The position numbers and the translations under genes are program-made. A stretch of DNA of 64,000 nucleotides from Selaginella tamariscina (Eukaryota; Streptophyta; Lycopodiopsida; Selaginellales; Selaginellaceae). The stretch covers positions 728,927-792,926 of the forward strand of contig PUQB01000273.1 of the NCBI GenBank assembly GCA_003024785.1, written 5' to 3'. The notes beneath the pieces were generated by a model. The model was not told the DNA's origin. It did no database searches and saw only the letters and a list, made by a program, of their open reading frames with translations. Every line of letters begins with the position of its first letter. Position 1 is the first letter of the stretch. Positions 57,622-64,000 of this stretch are shown in pieces.

Positions 57622-59831
57622 TCACTGCACCTGTCCTGCACCCTCATTCTCCTGCGGCTCCTCAGGATACTCTGTCTCATATTCCTCCTTGTACCTCACA
57701 AACTCTGCCTTTACCTTCTCCATTTCCTGTGCCATGGATGCCACCTGCAGTCGGAGACCCTGGTTCTCCATCTGCAGTCGTTGAAGTTCCTCTCCCAGCA
57801 CCGTCAGTATGCTCCTCCCTGTCGGAGTTCTTCCTGTGTCTTGACTATCTTCTGCGCCATCGGCATAGGTTCTGAAACACTCACCGGCTTGCTCTCAAGA
57901 ACCGTAGGACTAGGAGTCCTTGCCTTCACCGGTCGTGCTCCTATCCTACTAACCGTAGCCTGCATGGTGTTGATCTTCGGCATTACCACTGCCTCCACCG
58001 CTTCTGCAATCAACCTGCGAATTTCTGCTCTGTCCTTCACTGTGTAGCCCATATTCACAAACTGGTTGTACAATGCTGAAGCCAACTGTGGTACATCCTG
58101 CGATGCTGAACTCACCTTGCCGATTTGTCCAGTATCTCCTGCTGCATACGAGACAAAACCTGCGCCAGCTGTACCTCAACCTCCATAGGCACTTCCTCCT
58201 GTCTGAAGGATTTCCGCCGCTTACCACCGTCCATGAACGTCCCTGGTTCCATAAACTCTGTTGCCATTTCTTCCGCCGCCGCTTCGTAGCCATGAGTCAT
58301 TCCCCCACCTACGTGATGCATAGGATACCCTCCTCGTGCAAACGTACCTCTTCCTCTTGGAGAATGCCCTGCCGCTCCACGGTTGAACCATGGCTGCCGT
58401 GTCATTGGAACACGTCCCATACCTTCACTTGGTGATTGATCTTGCCCGTTGGTAACTGCAACAAAACTGCAGTTGCCTCCTCAACTGTTCCTGGAATATC
58501 CCCGGGAATCTCCTTTCCCTTATTCCCTAACGGCTCCGGTGACAACTCCACCGATTTCCCTTCTCCATTGTTGGTAACTCCTCCTTCGTCACCTCCCGCA
58601 ACTCAGGCGACTTCTCTTCCTTATTGTGTTCACCAGACGTTCTATCCTGCGACTGTTCTTTCACTTATCCTCTGCTACCTTCGTCTGAGTCGCTGGTACT
58701 TGTTCATGTGGCTTCTCTAGCTCCATTTGTACCACTTCCTCCAACGTCTTCTTCTCCGGACGCTGTCCCACCTTCTGTGGCTCTCTGGTTTTCAGCGGCT
58801 TCACCCTCAAAACCTGTTCCGTGTGCTCTTCCTCCTCCTCTTCTCCTGTTCCTGTTGAATCCTCATCATCCAAATGGATGCTCTCCGTCGCGGGCTTCGT
58901 CTTTCCCTTCCGCACGGACTTCCGCATCGGCATCACTCGTGATATCTTTTGCTTCTTCCCCGGTGGTGTCTTCATCACCTTACTGGTACTCTCCTGACGC
59001 TTCCCACTAGTCACTTCCTGTACCTTCTTTCCTATCAGCCTGTTCTGAGGTGTGAGCACCTTCTGCAACTTACTAGCATACTCCTGCTCCTCAACTTCCT
59101 CTCCACACTCCATCACATGATTCACAAGTGTCTGTATCCACGCCAATGCCATCATCGGAGACTCCTTCTGCTGTATCTCCTTCTCCTGAGCAGTAAAAAC
59201 ATACTCACCCAGTTTCCTGAGGAGATAACGTGCAACTCCTGCACACTTCCCCGTCTTAAGTGCGTCATACAGCGACATAACTGTCTTTGAAGCTGTGGTG
59301 GAAGAAAGTCTGAACTCAAAAGAGTTCACCAGAAAATTTACCACAAGCTCCACTTCTTCCTCCAAATCGCCACACGCAAGCCAAGCTTGCTATTGTATTG
59401 CCTCCCCTCTTTCAGATAGATATCTAGATTCTTCTTATCTACCTCTACTCTCCTTCTCCTAATGGCAGCCGGAATATCTCCGCGATTGCCTTCTCATTAA
59501 TCAACATCCTTCTCCCTTCGGCATATGCAACGAAGTTATCCCCAACCATCTTTTCTGCCATCATGATGAAATGATAGCACTGTAGCGCATCAGGATTTAC
59601 CTGCGCCAGAAGGTGAGCGTACTTCTCAAGACCCAATCCCTGAAGAGCGTTCTCCAGCTCCGGATTGATCTCCCATCCCGTCAACATGACTGTAAAATGG
59701 CCACATGCCAGATCCTCAGCCGCCTTATGCAGAGATCGGCAATTTTTCACCACAAGAGTATTCTTCCTCCTGCCATATCCGCGAAGAAAGAAGCTACAAA
59801 CCCTAGATCTAGGTTTGGCGCTGATTTCCAA
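57622..59831 (-). CDS. Long extra ORF downstream of integrase, unknown function
   Basis: Minus-strand pieces. First, 59445-59831: KNTLVVKNCRSLHKAAEDLA, ENALQGLGLEKYAHLLAQVN, then GRRMLINEKAIAEIFRLPLG. This resembles the start of plant 'transposon protein' domains that end in ..IF.LP. Second, 58661-59365 (234 codons): VELVVNFLVNSFEFRLSST, MSLYDALKTGKCAGVARYLL, then a Lys/Glu-rich tail. Third, 57804-58420, with GGGMTHGYEAAAEEMATEFM and MGYTVKDRAEIRRLIAEAVE. The final coiled coil, LGEELQRLQMENQGLRLQVA, ends at a stop at 57622-57624. Stops or frameshifts separate the pieces. Position and architecture match the extra ORF at 33265-34840. Function unknown; Athila-type elements have an extra ORF in the same place. 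Confidence 0.5.
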
Positions 59832-60980
59832 GTGTATTGGAATATTCGTATAGAATATATCTCAACGTCTATAAATGATACTTCATACCTCCTCAACTTA
59901 TTTATGTTTACCCTTTCCTGCATTCCGTCTCCTGTTAGGGTTTCAACATTTACCACACCTTCCTCACTTATCTCCTTGACTTTGAATGGACCTAACCATT
60001 TCATTTTTAATTTATCCTGTGGTTTATCAACACTTCCTCTATACCACAAGACCAAATCTCCTTCTCTTATATCATGCTTCTTCTTTTCCTATTGTACCAG
60101 GCTCTCCTTCTTTTCTGAATTGCCTGTACAGTCCATAAAGCATGTAATCTTATCTCATCCAGTTTTTCTAATCCTGTAACCTACGTTGTAAGGATTCTTG
60201 CTCACCTAAATTATGCTTTACAGCAATCCTTAAAGATGGCACAATATATTCAACAGGAGTTATTGCCTCAAGTCCATATGCTAACTTAAAAGGCGTCATT
60301 CCTGTTACAACCTTATAGGCTGTCCTGTAAGCCCACAAGACTTCAGGAAGTCTTTCATCCCAGTCTTTTCCATTTTCCTGAATCACTTTCCTTAAAACAT
60401 TCTTAAGGACTTTATTTGTAGATTCAGCTTGACCATTCCCTTGAGGATAATAAGGTGTAGATTTCTTATGTTTTATAACAAATTCTTCCATAAGTGTTTG
60501 AATTGTTTCATTAATAAAGTGTTTTCCTCTATCACTTATGATTTCCTTAGGAATTCCATACCGCACTATAATCATATTATATATAGCACGGGCTGTATTA
60601 TAAGCATCAGCTTTCCTCATAGGTTCTGCTTCTACCCACTTAGTCATATAATCCGTAAGTACCAGAATATATTGATTCCTTTTTGTACTCGCAGGATTTA
60701 TAGGTCCTATAAAATCCATTCCCCACCTTTGAAAAGGTTCTAGCGGTAGGATAGGATTTAAAGGATATACCTGTTTCTTAGGTGGTATATGTGCTCTTTG
60801 ACACTTATCACATTTCCTACAGAAATCTCCTACATCCTTCCATAATGTAGGCCACCATAACCCAGCCTGTAATATTTTCCTTGCAGTTATTTCCTCTGCA
60901 AAATGCCCTCCTGCTAGACCCGCATGGGCCTCTTTCAGGATATCCATAACCTCAAAAGGTTCCACCCAACGTCTTAACAA
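59747..60980 (-). CDS. Integrase of the right-edge element
   Basis: Zinc-binding part EAHAGLAGGHFAEEITARKI and CRKCDKCQRAHIPPKKQ. Catalytic core WGMDFIGPINPASTKRNQYI, EIISDRGKHFINETIQTLME and TPYYPQGNGQAESTNKVLK, giving all three acidic residues of the DDE triad. Then ERLPEVLWAYRTAYK. The main frame (60168-60980) is open for 270 codons. The SH3-like end, KMKWLGPFKVKEI and NINKLRRYEV, is in a second frame down to 59747, with no chromodomain. It is the best-preserved pol domain in the window. Confidence 0.9.
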
Positions 60981-62555
60981 TCCTCCGTCTTATATAACTT
61001 TCCTCCCACCAAAGAATAACGTCGTGTCCTCACGACAAATAACTTTTTCTGATCATTAGTCTCATAGGATGGTGGAACTAGTCCAGTCGACAAATAAACT
61101 TTTATATCCTCCATCCATGTAGGAGGAATGTGCACATGAAACAAGTGTGCATCAGGAAAGTCATCCATATACTGGATTGGAACTTCTCCTGTTTTAATGC
61201 GGCTTAAATGGTCAGCCTGTTCATGCTGTCTACCGGGTTTATGTATGATTTGAAAATCATATTCCTGTAACAGGAGAAACCATCTAGCTAAACGTCCTGT
61301 TAGGACTGGCTTGTTTAAAAGATGTAACAAAGCCTTATGATCTACAAAGATTTTGACTTTATTAGCCAATAAATAGTGTCTGAATTTATGAATTGCATAT
61401 ACCATTCCTAAAGCTTCTTTTTCTGTGGTAGTATAGTTTACCTCTGCCGGTGTTAACCTGCGACTTGCATAGTAGATAGGACGGTCCTTTCCATCTTCCT
61501 GCGTCTGCGTAAGGATGGCTCCTATTGCGATGTCTGAGGCATCAACCTGCACATGAAATTCCCTGTCCCATTTAGGATTACTAATATAGGTGCTGTTACT
61601 AAAGATTTCCTTAATGTATCAAAAGCTTCCTGACATGCAAGAGTCCAATCATAGGATTTTCCTGCCTTTAAAAGGTCAGTTAAAGGTCTGGCTATTTGGG
61701 CATAATCCTTAATAAACCTCCTATGATAGCCAATCTTTCCTAAAAACCGCCTTAATTCTTTTAGATCCTGCGGTGATTGTAAGGTAAGTATAACTTTAAC
61801 CTTATCCTGATCCACCAGGATTCCTTCCTTACATACTACATGTCCTAAGAGAACTCCTGATTTTACAAAAAAATTACATTTCTCAGGATTTAAAGCAACT
61901 TGATTTTGCTTACATTTCTGAAAACACCTTTCTAAACATAAAGATGATTCTCTTTATCACTATATACACTAAAATCATCCATAAAAACTTTCATAAAATC
62001 CAATAAATATTCCCTAAAGGTATCAGTTATGATCCTTTGGAAAGTAAAAGGTGCATTACATAAGCCAAATGGCATAACTTTATATGCATATGCACCCCAT
62101 GGACTTATAAAAGCTGTTTTATGTTGGTCCTCCGGAGCTACTAGAATCTGATTATATCCTGAGAATCCATCCATAAAGGAATACATCTCATGTCCGGCCA
62201 CACTATCCAACATTTCTTCTGTAAATGGGATAGGAAAAACATCCTTCTTGGTGGCATCATTTAACTTCTTATAGTTTACACATACTCTCAACTTTCCATT
62301 CTTTTTAGGAACAATCACAAGTGGTGATAACCATTGTGCGCCCTGTATAGGATAAATAAAACCTACACTTAACAGCTTATCTATCTCCTCCTTCACAAGC
62401 TGTGCATAATTAGGATTCATCCTATATGCTCTCTGTTTCACAGGCTCACTTCCTGGTAATAATTGTATAGTGTGTGTACACAATTCAGGAGGTATGCCTT
62501 TAAGATCTTTATAGGACCAGGCAAAAACATCCTGATATTTTTGAAGCAAATTCAA
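60974..62555 (-). CDS. Reverse transcriptase and RNase H of the right-edge element
   Basis: RT 61932-62555: LLQKYQDVFAWSYKDLKGIP, VGFIYPIQGAQWLSPLVIVP, GYNQILVAPEDQHKTAF, FGLCNAPFTFQRIIT and FMKVFMDDFSVYSD (catalytic MDD). Connection 61522-61815: DLKELRRFLGKIGYHRRFIK. RNase H 60974-61552: MQVDASDIAIGAILTQTQED, NYTTTEKEALGMVYAIHKF, KIFVDHKALLHLLNK and DFQIIHKPGRQHEQADHLSR. Two frame shifts separate the three blocks; each block is open. Confidence 0.9.
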
Positions 62556-63286
62556 TCCTTTTTCCGGAATTCTTTATCTAATTCCTGAGCAATGAATAGG
62601 TTTTTAGGTTCATTTTCTGTACCTATATTCACTTGCTGCAAAGGATCTGTAGTATACACATATGTATCTGCAGGTTGTTCCTGTAAATCAATCTCATATG
62701 GGATTGCCTTATAGAACTTTTCCTGCAATCCGGGCCTATCTTCTTCCTTCTGCTGAACAGTTTTCTTTCCTTTCAGCACTACGTTTAAGTCTATATCGTC
62801 AGGACTTTTAAGTCAGGATATGCTTTCAGGATTTCTACTTCTTCCTGATCGTCTAAGCCATTAAACCAGTCATATCCTTCTAAAATAAGGTCTTTTTCCT
62901 TTTTAACATACCTTTTTGTATGATTGTATATCACCGGTTTTCCTTCTCCTTCTCCCAGCGTCATCTTTCCTGTTCCCCAATCCTGTATAACTTTAGCAGT
63001 TTTCAGCCAAGGCCTACCTAATAACATAGTATATACAGTATCTTTTCCTTCCATTTGGAGGACAATAAGGGACACTTTATATTTAAGACCCTTTATAGAT
63101 ATAGTCACTCCTCTCACTATACCTGTAGGCTTGACACTTCTCTGGTCTGCCATTTTTAAATTAAAAGGAGCAGGCTCAATGGGTCCTAAACCCATTTTCT
63201 TACAAGCATGTTCCTCAATAAAATTAACTCCTGAGCCTCCATCTATAAGGACTTCTTTTATCTTGTTTTACCAATATATACAGTAA
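62552..63286 (-). CDS. Protease domain of the right-edge element
   Basis: Minus strand: near 63240 IDGGSGVNFIEEHACKKM, then MGLGPIEPAPFNLKMADQRS, GLKYKVSLIVLQMEGKD and TMLLGRPWLKTAKVIQDWG. The catalytic loop is DGGSG, as in the relative at 38.7 kb. A linker of about 75 codons (62552-62779) rich in Lys, Glu and Gln leads to RT. Confidence 0.8.
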
Positions 63287-64000
63287 TGCTGGGCACATAC
63301 CCATCATAATCACCTTCTTTTTCATAATGTTTTTCTACTCGGTGAATTTCATTTCCTGTATATGCAGGTAAGGATTTTGGAACAATGTTCAACATTTCCA
63401 AGATTTGATTTTTAATATATGGGGCAATATGTATTAATTGTCCCAACGTGATTGTAATTTCTTGGCTCAATGCACTTTGAGCCATTGATTCTGCCACGTC
63501 ATCCTGAATCCGTTTCACAGGAATGCTCTGTTTTCTAGGGTTACTCTGTTTTACAGGAATATTCTTTTTCTCTTGAATATTCTTCCCTAAAATAGAATCA
63601 GTTATTTTTAGATCTTTAGGTATATCCGTCGGTTGTGTATCATCATCCGAGATATACTCAGGGAGATCTCGTTCTTGGAGATGAGTGTTCATCTCTCCCA
63701 TTGTTTGCGTACTATCCCGCAATGGATACAGAATTTCCTTCTTCTGCTGGAAGGTTTCCTGTTTCTGACATATATTTTTTTTGTACAGATTACTGCTCTC
63801 ACGGCAGGATGGTTTTCTAGCTCATTCTCGTCCACATCAATGAACCGAGCTCCAAGCTCTCTCTTAGGAGCATTGTTTGAGGTGGAAGGCTGATTCTTAG
63901 GACAATTTGGAGAAATATGTCCTTTCTCTCCACATGTATAACAAGTAAGATTAATAGAATTCCTTCCTTGTACTTGTCTTTGTCTATAGTTATTTTGATC
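63258..64000 (-). CDS. Gag C-terminal part of the right-edge element (partial)
   Basis: 63258-63722 is open: DLPEYISDDDTQPTDIPKDL, IPVKRIQDDVAESMAQSALS and ITITLGQLIHIAPYIKNQIL. Near 63915-63960 lies a zinc knuckle, CYTCGEKGHISPNCPK. The capsid part lies beyond the right edge. Confidence 0.75.

Larger units (their letters stand above)
57125..64000 (-). mobile_element. Ty3/gypsy LTR retrotransposon, well preserved, runs off the right edge
   Basis: On the minus strand: gag (partial, right edge), protease, RT, RNase H, integrase, extra ORF, purine tract GGTGGGGAATAG, 3' LTR. Frames are much more intact than in the 32.6-40.0-kb relative, so this is a younger insertion. It interrupts the chromovirus integrase at 57124/57125. 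The 5' LTR should lie beyond 64000. Confidence 0.9.

Overview
The window looks like nuclear DNA of a land plant. The evidence is a complete, intron-rich meiotic MutS homologue (MSH5), a decayed auxin-binding-protein-1 copy, plant-type Ty3/gypsy retrotransposons (one with a chromodomain), and AAACCCTA-type telobox motifs in front of several candidate genes. The sequence is AT-rich and full of CA/TG, GA and TA microsatellites. I cannot name the species; nothing decides between a seed-free plant and a seed plant. No rRNA, tRNA or CRISPR array was recognised.

Layout. 0-13 kb: AT-rich intergenic DNA with a few gene pieces. These are a possible last exon at the left edge, a decayed reverse-transcriptase piece near 4 kb, a short three-exon gene start at 5.2 kb, a frameshifted ABP1-like pseudogene at 6.2-6.7 kb, an unrecognised multi-exon gene start at 9.3 kb, and a ~620-bp foldback element at 10.7-11.3 kb. 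13.2-32.6 kb: one very large palindrome with arms of about 6.2-6.7 kb and a loop of about 6.5 kb. Each arm carries, from outside inward, a CA/TG/TA satellite, an array of an 18-bp palindrome (GGCGGGATTAATCCCGCC and variants), a conserved hairpin, a decayed multi-exon gene with a ParB-like segment and a possible methyltransferase-like segment, and a decayed FCP1/NIF-like phosphatase gene. The loop holds another array of the 18-bp motif, a foldback MITE and small nested inverted-repeat elements. 32.6-40.0 kb: a minus-strand Ty3/gypsy element with its 3' LTR, pol and an extra ORF, truncated in gag. 40.0-42.8 kb: the 3' end and long LTR of another retroelement. 43.6-49.8 kb: MSH5 on the minus strand, 33 exons, whose joined reading frame is 800 codons plus stop. 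49.9-51.4 kb: AT-rich and empty. 51.4-53.0 kb: a second copy of the long LTR, folded back on itself. 53.1-57.1 kb: two half chromovirus elements in opposite orientation. 57.1-64 kb: a minus-strand Ty3/gypsy element with LTR, long extra ORF, integrase, RNase H, RT and protease, running off the right edge in gag.

MSH5 is the one gene I would call intact. The most unusual object is the 19.4-kb palindrome, which combines ParB-like coding sequence with arrays of a short palindrome at both ends and in the loop. The idea that the two interact is my inference. All similarity calls were made by eye; no database search was possible.
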